DNA of 35,245 bases from Verrucomicrobiales bacterium (GCA_005791875.1 SXTU01000201.1:1-35245), one strand, 5' to 3'. Counted from the first letter of the stretch, positions 7,792-15,964 are shown. A program made the numbers and translations. The notes: generated by a model not told the origin, from the letters alone.

Positions 7792-8820
7792 TCACGCTGC
7801 CGCCCGTCGCAGCCGGTCGGCGATGCCCTGCCACTCCGGCAAGTCCGGCGGCGCTTCCACCACGACGCACACTGCGCCCTGTTCGTCGCAGTGGTGCAGC
7901 TCCGCGTAGAGCGCCCGCGCGTAAGCCGCCGCGTCGTGCGGGATCACCGACACCGAGCCGAAACCGCCGCCCAGCGGAATGTGCGTGTGCGCCAGCACCG
8001 AGGCGCTGCTCGGCGACACGCCGAGTTCCGCAAGCCGTGCCTTCAACTCCGCCTCATCGGGCCAAACCAGGATGAGCAGCCGCGCCTTGGGCGAATAATG
8101 CTTCGGCAACTGCCCCGGACTCCGCAGCGCGTCCGAGTCGGCGGATTCCGCATTCCGCATTCCGCATTGCGCATTTCCCAAGGCTGCCGCCACCGACTCC
8201 GCGTGGATCATCCCCGGGCGCAGCACGCGCGCCGGACTCGTGGTCAGGTCCACCACGGTGGACTCGATGCCCACGTTCGAGTGTCCACCATCCACGATGA
8301 GCCGCAGCCGGTCGCCGAGCTGCTTGCGGACGTGCTCGGAGTTCGTCGGCGATAGCTGGTTGGAAAGATTTGCGCTCGGAGCCGCCAGCGGGAAGCCGCA
8401 CGCGCGGATGACCTCGCGCATCAACGGGTGCTGTGGCCAGCGCACGCCCACCGTGTCACCACCTGCCGTGACGAGATCATGAATCGCCGCCGCGCGCGGC
8501 AGCACGATGGTCAACGGCCCCGGCCAGAATGCACCGGCCAGCCGCTCCGCCACCTCCGGCCACCCGCGCACGCACGCACGCGCCATGTCCAACCCGTCCA
8601 CGTGGACGATGATGGGATTGTGCGACGGACGGCCCTTCAGCGCGTAGATTTTCGCCACCGCCTGCGGGTCCAGCGCGTTGGCCGCCAGCCCATAAACCGT
8701 CTCCGTGGGCAGCGCGACCACCTCACCCGCGCGCAGCAACTCCGCCGCGCGCAGCACCGCCGCCGCGAAGAGCGCGGGCGTGTGCGTGGACAGAGTTTCG
8801 GCTGGAGGCGGGGTGCTCAT
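7792..8820 (-). CDS. Threonylcarbamoyl-AMP synthase, Sua5 type
   Basis: A 342-residue enzyme that makes threonylcarbamoyl-AMP from threonine, bicarbonate and ATP for the t6A37 modification of ANN-reading tRNAs. Residues about 15-215 are the YrdC domain: EVVALPTETVYGLAANAL, IYALKGRPSHNPIIVHV, FWPGPLTIVLPR, TVGVRWPQHP, APSANLSNQLSPT, STVVDLT and RVLRPGMI. The C-terminal Sua5 domain (about 240-342) starts SPGQLPKHYSPKARL. The ATG at 8820 fits the family start; the open frame upstream of it is antisense to another gene. The linker between the two domains carries a heptamer array (8143-8177) read as the peptide QCGMRNAES without loss of frame, at a place where length is known to vary. Confidence 0.95.
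   Translation of the reverse strand: MSTPPPAETLSTHTPALFAAAVLRAAELLRAGEVVALPTETVYGLAANALDPQAVAKIYALKGRPSHNPIIVHVDGLDMARACVRGWPEVAERLAGAFWPGPLTIVLPRAAAIHDLVTAGGDTVGVRWPQHPLMREVIRACGFPLAAPSANLSNQLSPTNSEHVRKQLGDRLRLIVDGGHSNVGIESTVVDLTTSPARVLRPGMIHAESVAAALGNAQCGMRNAESADSDALRSPGQLPKHYSPKARLLILVWPDEAELKARLAELGVSPSSASVLAHTHIPLGGGFGSVSVIPHDAAAYARALYAELHHCDEQGAVCVVVEAPPDLPEWQGIADRLRRAAA
8143..8177. repeat. Five-unit GCATTCC heptamer array inside sua5
   Basis: Five consecutive seven-base units of consensus GCATTCC, 35 bases in all. Arrays of the same unit and the same length of five are found in the alcohol dehydrogenase gene (23116-23150) and in rsmH (29639-29673), all in the same orientation relative to coding. 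Because seven is not a multiple of three, the unit gives one seven-residue cycle in every frame, and neither strand contains a stop. Confidence 0.9.
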
Positions 8821-8934
8821 GCAAAACCGCCGCGAGCTTGCGAACTCGCCGCCCGCGACGCAACAACTTCGCCCGGCGCAGCTCACAGCGGATTGAACTT
8901 GCCGCCCCGGCCCGTTCTCCGGCGCAATCCTCGC

Positions 8935-10569
8935 GTGCTCACTGTCCGCGCGTTTATGCCCGCCCTGTTGGCTGGCACCTTGGCTGGCTTCGCTCAAAGC
9001 CCCGGCCTCACGCACACTTCGCCCGGCGCGCTCCTGCCCGGCAAGACGCAGGAACTCACCGTTCACGGCGCAAACCTCATCGGCGCGACCAATCTCTGGA
9101 CCGGCATCGGCGCGAAATTTTTCTCCGCCACTGCTACCAATGCCAGCGCGGCGAAGTTTCAAGTCTCGGTGCCTGCCGACGCACCAGTCGGCATCCACGC
9201 CGTGCGCGTGGCGTCGGTGAGCGGCGTTTCCAGCCCGGTGCTCCTTATGGTGGACGACCTGCCCAGCGCGGCGGACGCGGCCACGAACACGCGCTCCACC
9301 AACGCCCAATCCCTCGCCTGGCCCGTGGCCGTGGACGGCGCGGCGGTCGCGCTCGGCTTCAAGTTTTACCGCGTCACCGTGAAGGCCGGTGACCGCCTCG
9401 CCATCGAGGTCGTCGCGCAGCGGCTCGGCTCGAAGCTCGACCCGGTGCTGCGCCTGCTCGACCTCCGGGGCCGCGAGCTGGCGTTCTGCGATGACGAGTC
9501 CGGGCTGGGCGGCGACTGCCGGCTCGCACACGTCTTCGCGGCGGGCGGCGACTGTCTGATCGAGGTGCGCGACATCAATTTCGGCGGCGGCAGCGACTAC
9601 CGCTTCCGCCTGCGAGTCGGAGATTTCCCGCTGGCGAGCCTGCCTTTCCCTGCTGCGGTGAAAGCCGGTGCGTCCGCCACCTTTTCCTTCGTCGGTCCGC
9701 AGGTGGACAAGCTCAAGCCCGTCACCGCCACGGCTCCGACCGACGCGACGCGCGTGGCCCTTTCCGCGAAGTTCCCCGGCGGCAAATCCTCCACGTTCGT
9801 CTCCGCGCTTGTGACCGACACTGCCGAGTTCGCGGACGCAGAGCCGAACGACAGCGCCGAAACCGCCACGCCGTTCACGCTGCCCGGCGGGCTGAACGGG
9901 CGTTTCCTCAAGCCGAAGGACCGCGACTTCTGGAAGTTCGACGGGAAGAAAGGCCAGCGCGTCCTCTTCACCGCGCAGACGCGCAGCATCGGGTCCGCGA
10001 GCGAGGTGATGCTCCAGCTCCGCGACGCGAAGGGCACGGCCATCACCAGTTCGACGGTGAGCGATGCGGGCGAAGGCTCCGTGACAAACACGATTCCCGC
10101 CGACGGCACCTTCTTCCTCGTCGTGGACGAACTCATCCGGCGCGGCGGCCCGCAGCACGGTTACCGCATCAAGGTCGAACTGCTCACACCCGGCTTCACG
10201 CTCGACACCGACGCGGACAAGCTCGAGGCCGAGCCCGGCGGCAGCTTCACGGTGAAGGTCAACGCGACGCGCCGGGACTTCACCGGCCCGGTCACGCTGG
10301 CGGTTGTCGGTCTGGACGGCGTGACGCTCGCCGACGAAGTCATCGCGGAGAAGTCTGCGAGCGGGACACTCAAGGTCATCCTGGCAGAAAACCCAGTGCC
10401 CGGCTCGCTCACGCACTTCCGCATCGTGGGCAAGGCGAAGATTGGCGAGAGAGAAGTTCAGTCCATCGCCCGCACCACGCCCGCGCTTAAGAAACTGTTC
10501 CCCACGATGCCAATTTCTCCACGCGAACTGGACGGCTCCATCGCGCTGGGAGTGAAGGCGAAGAAGTAG
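8935..10569 (+). CDS. Exported protein with pre-peptidase C-terminal (PPC) domains
   Basis: A 544-residue protein of unknown function. The GTG at 8935 gives MLTVRAFMPALLAGTLAGFAQS, a signal peptide with a charged start; an ATG at 8956 is the alternative. An Ig-like section (about 25-115, SPGALLPGKTQELTVHGANL) is followed by two PPC-type beta-sandwiches: FKFYRVTVKAGDRLAIEVVA with LDPVLRLLDLRGRELAFCDD and SDYRFRLRVGDFP, then GRFLKPKDRDFWKFDGKKGQ with VMLQLRDAKG and HGYRIKVELLTPGF. A final Ig-like part ends it. PPC domains occur with exported proteins and, in PVC bacteria, often beside DUF1549/DUF1553 cytochrome genes, as here, where that operon converges on it with a 69-base gap. No catalytic residues are seen. 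Confidence 0.88.
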   Translation: MLTVRAFMPALLAGTLAGFAQSPGLTHTSPGALLPGKTQELTVHGANLIGATNLWTGIGAKFFSATATNASAAKFQVSVPADAPVGIHAVRVASVSGVSSPVLLMVDDLPSAADAATNTRSTNAQSLAWPVAVDGAAVALGFKFYRVTVKAGDRLAIEVVAQRLGSKLDPVLRLLDLRGRELAFCDDESGLGGDCRLAHVFAAGGDCLIEVRDINFGGGSDYRFRLRVGDFPLASLPFPAAVKAGASATFSFVGPQVDKLKPVTATAPTDATRVALSAKFPGGKSSTFVSALVTDTAEFADAEPNDSAETATPFTLPGGLNGRFLKPKDRDFWKFDGKKGQRVLFTAQTRSIGSASEVMLQLRDAKGTAITSSTVSDAGEGSVTNTIPADGTFFLVVDELIRRGGPQHGYRIKVELLTPGFTLDTDADKLEAEPGGSFTVKVNATRRDFTGPVTLAVVGLDGVTLADEVIAEKSASGTLKVILAENPVPGSLTHFRIVGKAKIGEREVQSIARTTPALKKLFPTMPISPRELDGSIALGVKAKK

Positions 10570-10638
10570 CCGCCGGGGTCAGGAGGTGGACCACGGGAGT
10601 TCAGAGGAGTTCCGCCTCCTTGCCTCTGCGGCTACGCT

Positions 10639-13434
10639 TCAGTGGTTGAACACAAACTCCGCGGAGTTCAGCAGCGCCCAGAGGATGTCCTCGGTGGCGG
10701 ACTGGCGGGTGGCGTTCTTCGCGGTGAAGGCTTTCAAGGCGAGGGCGAGTTCCTCGGACGTCGGCTTGCGGTTGTAGGCACTGAGGTAGAGGTCGGTCAC
10801 GATTTGCTCCTCGGTTGACTTGCTGGCGGCGAGGAGACGCGCGCGGCCGTCGGTGGCGGTGACCTTCGTGTTCAGGCGCGTGGAGTTCATCAAGTGCAAC
10901 GCCTGCACCATGCTGGGCCGGGCGTCGCGGTCGCAGGGGCATTCGGCGCTGCTGTTCGGGCGGCCGAAGGCGTCCATGAACTCGCTGTCCAGCTTGTGGT
11001 TCCACGTCTGGAGCGCGCGCGAGCCTTCGGGCAGGCCGGAGAAGTTGTCGCGCGTGCCGGTCACTTGCGTCACCGCGTCGAGCAGGACTTCTGCGGGCAG
11101 GCGGCGGCGGTAGCTGCGGGAGAAATTCTTCGTGTCGCCCACGTTCGTTTCGTTGGCGGCGGAACTGAGCTGATAGGTGTGCGAGCGCAGGATGGTCCGC
11201 ATCAGGTGCTTCAGGTCGAACTTGTGCACGATGAAGTCCCTCGCCAGCCAGTCGAGGAGCGGCTGGTTGCTCGGCGGGTTTGACGCTCGGAAGTCATCCA
11301 CCGGGTCCACGATGCCGCGACCGAAGAAGTTGTTCCAAACTCGGTTCACAGCGGCACGCGCGAAGAGCGGATTTTCCGGCTGCACCATCCAGTCCACGAG
11401 CGCGGCGCGCGGGTCGGAGCCGGTCGCGATGGTTACTTCGGGGCCGTCGGGTGCGCGCGGCTTCAAGTCTTCGCCGGTGACAGGATGTTTCATTGCGACG
11501 GTGCTGGTGGCCCAGATGTATTCCGGTTCACCGCTAATGGGGGCGGAGATGCCCTGGCCCTTGCGTCGCGTGCCACTGAAGAACGCGGCGAGCTGGTAGT
11601 AATCCTTCTGGTCCCACTTCTCGTTCGGATGATGGTGGCACTTGGCGCACTCCAGCCGCACGCCGAGGAAGACCTGGCTCACGAAACCGCTCGCGTCCTC
11701 GGGCGTGCGCTTGTCGCGGAAGAGCGCGGGCGGGCCGACGTGGTGCGTGCTGCCTTGCGCGGTGAGCAGTTCGCGGACGAACTGGTCGTAAGGCTTGTTC
11801 TGCCGGAATGAATCGCGCAGCCACTGGTCCATGAGGAAGACCGGCTTCACGCCGACGCGCGACGGGTTGCCGCGCACGAGGTCGCCCCACTTCACCGCCC
11901 AGTGGTCGGCCCACGCGGGATGGTCGAGCAGACGGTCAATCAGCTTCGCGCGCTTGTCCGGCGATTTGTCTTCGAGGAACGCCATCGTCTCCTCCGATGT
12001 GGGCAAAGTGCCGGTGGTGTCGAGCGACGCGCGGCGCAGGAACTCCGCGTCCGTGCAGCCCGCTGACGGCAGGTGCCCGAGCTTTTGCAGCCGCTCATAA
12101 ACGAGGCGGTCAATGTCGTTGCTCACCGGCAGCGCGGCGAACTGTTCCGCCGGCAACACGCGATCGCTGGGCACCATCACCGTGCTGACCGCAACGCTGC
12201 CGAGGAAGCGCGCGACGATGGCCCCTTCGCCGCTGAACTTGCCCACGCTCACCACGCCCTCGTCGTCCACGGTGGCGAGGGTTTTTTCGTTCGAGAGGAA
12301 TTCGGACAGCTCGGTCACGTCGCGCACGGAGCCGTCCGTGTAGCGCGCCTGCACGAGCAGCGGCTGCCGCGTCTCGCGACGGTAGCGGCGCTCCTTCGGG
12401 AAGACCGCGATGCCCGTGAGCGTCGGCTCGCCGGGGCGCGAGTAAGTCATGCCTTGGGCAATCCAACTCGCCACCGTCCGGAATTCCTCCGAGTCGCGCT
12501 CGATGCGCAGGCCGCCGTCGTGCGGCACGGCGAGCGAGGCTTTCTTCAGCAGCAAACTCTCCTCGGGCAACGCCGGGAACACGCGGCGACCGCGCGCGTC
12601 TTTCACAATCTCCAAGTAGTCCGCGCGCGGGTCGTAGGCGAAGATGGTGAGCTTGAAACCGTTTTGTCCGTCGGCCTTTGCGTGGCAGGAGCCAAGGTTG
12701 CAGCCGGCCTTGCTGAGGATGGGGAGAACGTCATTGAGGAAGCTGAGTTGCGGGCCAGTGCCGGCGGCTTCCAGCCGCCGCTCCGGGGCGTTGGTCGCGC
12801 TGTTCGCATCGGGGGTCGCAGACGGCGACTGCGAGTCGCCGGCGCGGCGCACCGTCACCTTCGCGCTCGCAGATTTGCCGGAGAGCTTCGCAGTGATGGT
12901 CGCGGTGCCCGGCGCGAGCGGGCGCACCTTGCCATCCGCGCTCACGCTGGCGACGGCGGGATTGTCCGACACGAACTTCGCCGGTGCAGTCACCTCGAAG
13001 CCGTCCTTGTCCGTGGCTGTCACGACGACGCGATGCGCCGCCGCCCCCGCGATGAGCGGCAGCTCCGTGGGAAACACCGCGATGGCCGTGACGCCTTTCA
13101 GCGCGACTGGTGTGCCCGACTTGGAAGCCGACTTCTGTGGCGGTGTGCAAGCCGCCAGCAACCCCAGCACCAACGCACACCACCACGAGGCGCGAGTCCC
13201 CTCGCCCCCACCGGGGGAGAGGGTTAGGGTGAGGGGGCGGGCGGAAGAGCAGAAGGACGCGGCGGATTGTTTGGGGCCAGAAGCGGTGACGTTGAACTCA
13301 GACGCGCTCTGACTTGCTGGACGCCCTGCCCCCTCACCCCGGCCCTCTCCCCCGATGGGGGCGAGGGAGAAGAGGCGGTTGGCCTTCGTCCGCGTTCTTT
13401 GCGTCTTCTGCGCCTCTTTGTGGCTAAAGCTCAT
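10639..13434 (-). CDS. DUF1549-DUF1553 lipoprotein with Big_2 domain and c-type heme-like motifs
   Basis: A 931-residue protein of a PVC family of unknown function. The start is ATG at 13434: it overlaps the stop of the cytochrome-WD40 gene (ATGA) and is preceded by GGAGG at four bases. A lipoprotein signal peptide comes only at about residues 82-96 (SWWCALVLGLLAAC, lipobox LAAC), after some 80 residues encoded by repeats. Then a Big_2 Ig-like domain (about 113-196), a repeat-encoded linker (about 197-228), a cytochrome-like region with CNLGSCH (245-251), DUF1549 (SLDTTGTLPTSEETMAFL, HWAVKWGDLVRGN), a CAKCH heme-type motif in ECAKCHHHPNEKWDQKDYY, and DUF1553 (FARAAVNRVWNNFFGRGIVDP onward to LNSAEFVFNH). 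Probably cell-surface and redox-linked with its operon partner; the reaction is unknown. Confidence 0.92.
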   Translation of the reverse strand: MSFSHKEAQKTQRTRTKANRLFSLAPIGGEGRGEGAGRPASQSASEFNVTASGPKQSAASFCSSARPLTLTLSPGGGEGTRASWWCALVLGLLAACTPPQKSASKSGTPVALKGVTAIAVFPTELPLIAGAAAHRVVVTATDKDGFEVTAPAKFVSDNPAVASVSADGKVRPLAPGTATITAKLSGKSASAKVTVRRAGDSQSPSATPDANSATNAPERRLEAAGTGPQLSFLNDVLPILSKAGCNLGSCHAKADGQNGFKLTIFAYDPRADYLEIVKDARGRRVFPALPEESLLLKKASLAVPHDGGLRIERDSEEFRTVASWIAQGMTYSRPGEPTLTGIAVFPKERRYRRETRQPLLVQARYTDGSVRDVTELSEFLSNEKTLATVDDEGVVSVGKFSGEGAIVARFLGSVAVSTVMVPSDRVLPAEQFAALPVSNDIDRLVYERLQKLGHLPSAGCTDAEFLRRASLDTTGTLPTSEETMAFLEDKSPDKRAKLIDRLLDHPAWADHWAVKWGDLVRGNPSRVGVKPVFLMDQWLRDSFRQNKPYDQFVRELLTAQGSTHHVGPPALFRDKRTPEDASGFVSQVFLGVRLECAKCHHHPNEKWDQKDYYQLAAFFSGTRRKGQGISAPISGEPEYIWATSTVAMKHPVTGEDLKPRAPDGPEVTIATGSDPRAALVDWMVQPENPLFARAAVNRVWNNFFGRGIVDPVDDFRASNPPSNQPLLDWLARDFIVHKFDLKHLMRTILRSHTYQLSSAANETNVGDTKNFSRSYRRRLPAEVLLDAVTQVTGTRDNFSGLPEGSRALQTWNHKLDSEFMDAFGRPNSSAECPCDRDARPSMVQALHLMNSTRLNTKVTATDGRARLLAASKSTEEQIVTDLYLSAYNRKPTSEELALALKAFTAKNATRQSATEDILWALLNSAEFVFNH
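12760..12843. repeat. Palindromic element, family B, inside the DUF1549 gene
   Basis: Inverted arms 12760-12780 and 12823-12843 match at 17 of 21 positions; each arm is also a small hairpin on its own (GGCGACT-GCG-AGTCGCC in the right arm). A close relative is in the MFS gene at 19039-19109, sharing GACGGCGACTGC and AGTC-CCGGC. Here it encodes the linker between the Big_2 and heme-like parts (AGDSQSPSATPDANSATNAP and flanks) in frame. Confidence 0.75.
13198..13369. repeat. Long inverted repeat, family C (CCCTCACCC type), at the 5' end of the DUF1549 gene
   Basis: Arms of about 41 bases (13198-13238 and 13328-13369) are near-identical inverted copies carrying GGGGGAGAGGG and GGGTGAGGGG, separated by about 90 bases. 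The motif resembles the widespread bacterial CCCTCACCCCAACCCTC repeat. It is read in frame as two copies of a peptide like LTLSPGGGEG and SLAPIGGEG near the protein's N terminus. Confidence 0.85.
13391..13430. repeat. Nonamer repeat, family H, directly after the DUF1549 start codon
   Basis: Nine-base steps of the CTTTGCGTC / CTCTTTGTG type. On the coding strand they give SHKEAQKTQRTRTK immediately after the start codon. The same kind of nonamer forms the large hairpin at 28911-29016. Nine is a multiple of three, so the coding frame repeats every three residues. Confidence 0.65.
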
Positions 13435-14765
13435 TTCGCCTCCAGTTTTGTCGCTGCCTTCCCGCCTTCCCACACATACACACTCCCATCGTGGCTGCCG
13501 GCGAAGACCGTCTTCGCGTCCGGCGTGGCGGTCACGGCGTAGAGGACTTCGCTAACGCCGGTGAGCTTGCGCTCGGTGCCGGGCGAACTGCTCTGCTCGC
13601 CGCTGTGGCGTTTGAGGTCCGTGATGGTCGAGGCGCTGCCGTCCTCGGCCACGGCCAGCAAGTTCGTGCCGCCCACGGTCCAGTGCAGCGCGGTGACGGC
13701 GGCGCTGCGATTCGAGAACGAGCCTTCGCGGCCGGAGCTGGCGATGTCCCAAATCTTGATTTCCTTGTCCGCGCCGCCGGTGGCCAGCACCGCGTCGTCC
13801 TTCCCGAACGCGACGGCCTGCACGTAGCTCGTGTGGCCTTCGAGCTTCGCGACCTCCTTCTGCGTCGCGAGATTCCAAACGCGCGCGAGCTTGTCCGCGC
13901 TGCCGGTGGCGAGGAGCTTGCCGTTCGCGCTGACTTTCAAATCGAGAATGCTGTCGTTGTGCGCAGTCCACGAGGCGAAGGGTTTTTCATCGCCCATCTT
14001 CCACAAGTGAACTTGCCCCGCCGCGCCGCCCGGGCTGTCCGCGACCGCGAGCGTGCTGCCGTCCGGCGTGAACGCGACCGCGGTGGCACGGCCCGCGAGT
14101 GGTTTGTCGAGCGTGCCAAAGGGCTGGAGCGTCTTCGCATCGTAGAGCAGCACGCGGCGGAACTCGCCGGCCGCCAGCCAGCGCCCGTCCGCGCTCCAAG
14201 CGATGGACTGGATGGCATCGCGGGCGCCGGTGAGCGTGGCGGAGAGCGTGCGGTTCGTCGCGCCGAGCGTGTGGATAAGCAACTGGTTGCCGCGCGCGCT
14301 GGCCAGGCGCTGACCGTCCGGTGCGAGCGCGACGGCGAGCACGGGCGTGTAGCTGGCGGGAAGCGACTTCAGCTCGTCGGACTTCGTCTCGCGCGTGAGG
14401 AGCTTGAGCACACCCGCGTCCCACGGAGCACCGGCATCCACCCAGCCGCGCAACGTGGCAATGAGCGCGTCGGAGAGCTGCTTCTTGGGCGGCATGTGCG
14501 GGTCGGAGCCGGGGGCGAGGAGTTTCACCAGCGGGCTGTCGGAGCCTTTGCCAGGCTTGAGCACCGGGCCGTTCTCGCCGCCCTTGAGTGCCGCCTCGCG
14601 CGAAGTCAGGTCGAGCTGGCCGCGCTTCTTCTCTAGGTTGTGGCAACTGAAGCAATGCGCGCGGAGAATGGTCATCGCGGCAGCGGCGTGCGTGTCCACC
14701 TCCGCGCCGTAAAGCGCGGGGGAAGCGGCCAGCGCAAGCGCGCAGAGAAGTAGCCGAGTGAACAT
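13431..14765 (-). CDS. Planctomycete-type cytochrome c domain plus WD40 propeller
   Basis: A 444-residue exported protein. A signal peptide (MFTRLLLCALALAASPALYG) precedes a PSCyt1 domain (about 25-115): heme motif CFSCH (38-42), the family segment LDLTSREAALKGGENGP, a likely axial methionine in DPHMPPKKQ (Met91), and LRGWVDAGAPWD. From about 140 on there are seven WD40-like blades, for example SIAWSADGRWLAAGEFRRVL, DLKVSANGKLLATGSADK with RVWNLATQKEVAKLEGHT, and AVAFGKDDAVLATGGADK with KIWDIA. It ends EGGKAATKLEAK. Periplasmic or surface location is likely. The next gene starts within its stop codon, so the two are a coupled operon, a pairing common in PVC genomes. Confidence 0.93.
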   Translation of the reverse strand: MFTRLLLCALALAASPALYGAEVDTHAAAAMTILRAHCFSCHNLEKKRGQLDLTSREAALKGGENGPVLKPGKGSDSPLVKLLAPGSDPHMPPKKQLSDALIATLRGWVDAGAPWDAGVLKLLTRETKSDELKSLPASYTPVLAVALAPDGQRLASARGNQLLIHTLGATNRTLSATLTGARDAIQSIAWSADGRWLAAGEFRRVLLYDAKTLQPFGTLDKPLAGRATAVAFTPDGSTLAVADSPGGAAGQVHLWKMGDEKPFASWTAHNDSILDLKVSANGKLLATGSADKLARVWNLATQKEVAKLEGHTSYVQAVAFGKDDAVLATGGADKEIKIWDIASSGREGSFSNRSAAVTALHWTVGGTNLLAVAEDGSASTITDLKRHSGEQSSSPGTERKLTGVSEVLYAVTATPDAKTVFAGSHDGSVYVWEGGKAATKLEAK

Positions 14766-14814
14766 GCGGAAGAAGTGACGCGAGAGGGGAGGGTGAATTC
14801 ACCGGCGGCAAGAA

Positions 14815-15116
14815 GCGCGGACGCCCACGTCCGCAGCTTGTTAACGGAATTCTTGAAGGCACTCGATGAAATGCCAACCCGACGCCACGACGCGCGCCTT
14901 CTCCCTTCCTCGGAGGAGGGGAGAAGGTCGCCGCAGGCCGGATCAGGGGTGGGGCGACTTGCGCCGATGCGTGTAACCCTCACCCCAACCCTCTCCCCTC
15001 ATCCGATGAAGGGAGAGGAAGAAGAGGCGCTTCGCGGTTACGAAGCCACTCGCCAAGTGTCTTTCGGCCTTGGAAATAGCCCAAACCAACTGGGCTGCGG
15101 ACGTGGGCGTCCGCGC
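14815..15116. mobile_element. MITE-like nested inverted repeat, gene-free gap
   Basis: The 354 bases between the cytochrome-WD40 gene and larB hold no gene. They are framed by perfect 23-base inverted arms (14815-14837 and 15094-15116), extendable to about 28 with one mismatch. Each arm is itself palindromic (GCGGACG-CCCA-CGTCCGC). Inside is a family C inverted repeat (14897-15024). Terminal inverted repeats, small size and no coding capacity resemble a miniature inverted-repeat element; no clear target duplication is visible, so mobility is inference. The right arm ends three bases from the larB stop. Confidence 0.65.
14897..15024. repeat. Family C inverted repeat inside the nested element
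   Basis: The left part (CTTCTCCCTTCCTCGG then AGGAGGGGAGAAGG) and the right part (CCCTCACCCCAACCCTCTCC then GATGAAGGGAGAGG) are imperfect inverted copies related to the element at 13198-13369. Confidence 0.7.
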
Positions 15117-15119
15117 TCC

Positions 15120-15875
15120 TTATGCAGCAGCTAGCGCGTTGATCTGGCTCGCCGCGTAGCCGGCACCGAAGCCGTTGTCTATGTTCACCACCGTCACGCC
15201 ACTGCCGCAGCTCGTGAGCATCCCGAGCAGCGCCGCCACGCCACCGAAGGCCGCGCCGTAGCCGATGCTTGTGGGCACGGCGATGACGGGCTTGGAGACG
15301 AGTCCGGCGACCACGCTGGGCAGCGCGCCTTCCATTCCGGCGCAGACCACGAGCACGTTCGCGCGTTGGAGGGTTTCCATTTTGGCCAGCAGCCGGTGCA
15401 GCCCGGCCACGCCCACGTCGCTGATGCGCTCGACGCGGTTGCCCATGATGTCCGCCGTCACGGCCGCCTCATCTGCCACGGGCAAATCGCTGGTGCCCGC
15501 GCAGAGCACGGCGATGAGGCCGGGGCGCTTGGGCAAGGGCTTCTTCTCGATGGTCACGGCGCGCGCGGCCTCGTGCCAGACGGCGTGCTTGAACTTGCGC
15601 TTGAGCAGCCGCGCGGCCTCGGGTGTAAGGCGCGTGACGAGGACGTTTTGCTCGCGCTCGACGAGCTGGCCCGCGATGGCGGCAATCTGCGGCGGCGTCT
15701 TGCCCGCGCCGAAGATGACTTCGGGAAAGCCCTTGCGCAGCGCGCGGTGCGTGTCCACCTGCGCGAAGCCGAGGTCCGCGACGGGCGCGGCCTGGAAGGC
15801 GCGGAGCACGTCGTCGCGCGAGGCGCGTCCGGCACGGAAGGAGTCGAGGAGGGCGGCGGCTTGTTCGGCGGTCAC
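15120..15875 (-). CDS. larB: Pyridinium-3,5-biscarboxylic acid mononucleotide synthase LarB
   Basis: A 251-residue protein of the PurE-like LarB family, which carboxylates nicotinic acid adenine dinucleotide as the first step toward the nickel-pincer cofactor of lactate racemase. Family features in order: DLGFAQVDTHRALRKGFPEVIFGAGKTP cut here as DLGFAQVDTHRALRKG and FPEVIFGAGKTP, then VLCAGTSDLPVADEAAVTA, DVGVAGLHRLL, VLVVCAGMEGALPSVVAGLV, PVIAVPTSIGYGAAFGG, and the C-terminal MLTSCGSGVTVVNIDNGFGAGYAA. Length is normal. Start is GTG at 15875. No larC, larE or larA lies in this window, so its partners must be elsewhere, or it serves another purpose. Confidence 0.94.
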   Translation of the reverse strand: MTAEQAAALLDSFRAGRASRDDVLRAFQAAPVADLGFAQVDTHRALRKGFPEVIFGAGKTPPQIAAIAGQLVEREQNVLVTRLTPEAARLLKRKFKHAVWHEAARAVTIEKKPLPKRPGLIAVLCAGTSDLPVADEAAVTADIMGNRVERISDVGVAGLHRLLAKMETLQRANVLVVCAGMEGALPSVVAGLVSKPVIAVPTSIGYGAAFGGVAALLGMLTSCGSGVTVVNIDNGFGAGYAASQINALAAA

Positions 15876-15964
15876 AGGCAGGAGGATGTCGGAGCGGCGG
15901 GGAAGAATGAAGTCTGAACTCTTGGTTCCGAGTCACCTAGCCTGCGCCTGCGTCAGAGGATGGC

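Noticed and set aside
8143-8177. CRISPR-like array
   Set aside because: Repeat units of seven bases without spacers; all other repeats here also lack spacers, and no cas gene is present.
8821-10416. Long minus-strand open frame extending the Sua5 gene upstream by over 500 residues
   Set aside because: It is antisense to the PPC-domain gene, has no family similarity, and Sua5 begins naturally at 8820.
10570-10638. Possible terminator hairpin between the converging PPC and DUF1549 genes (AGGAGG...CCTCCT)
   Set aside because: Stem is short and interrupted, with no T run in either direction.
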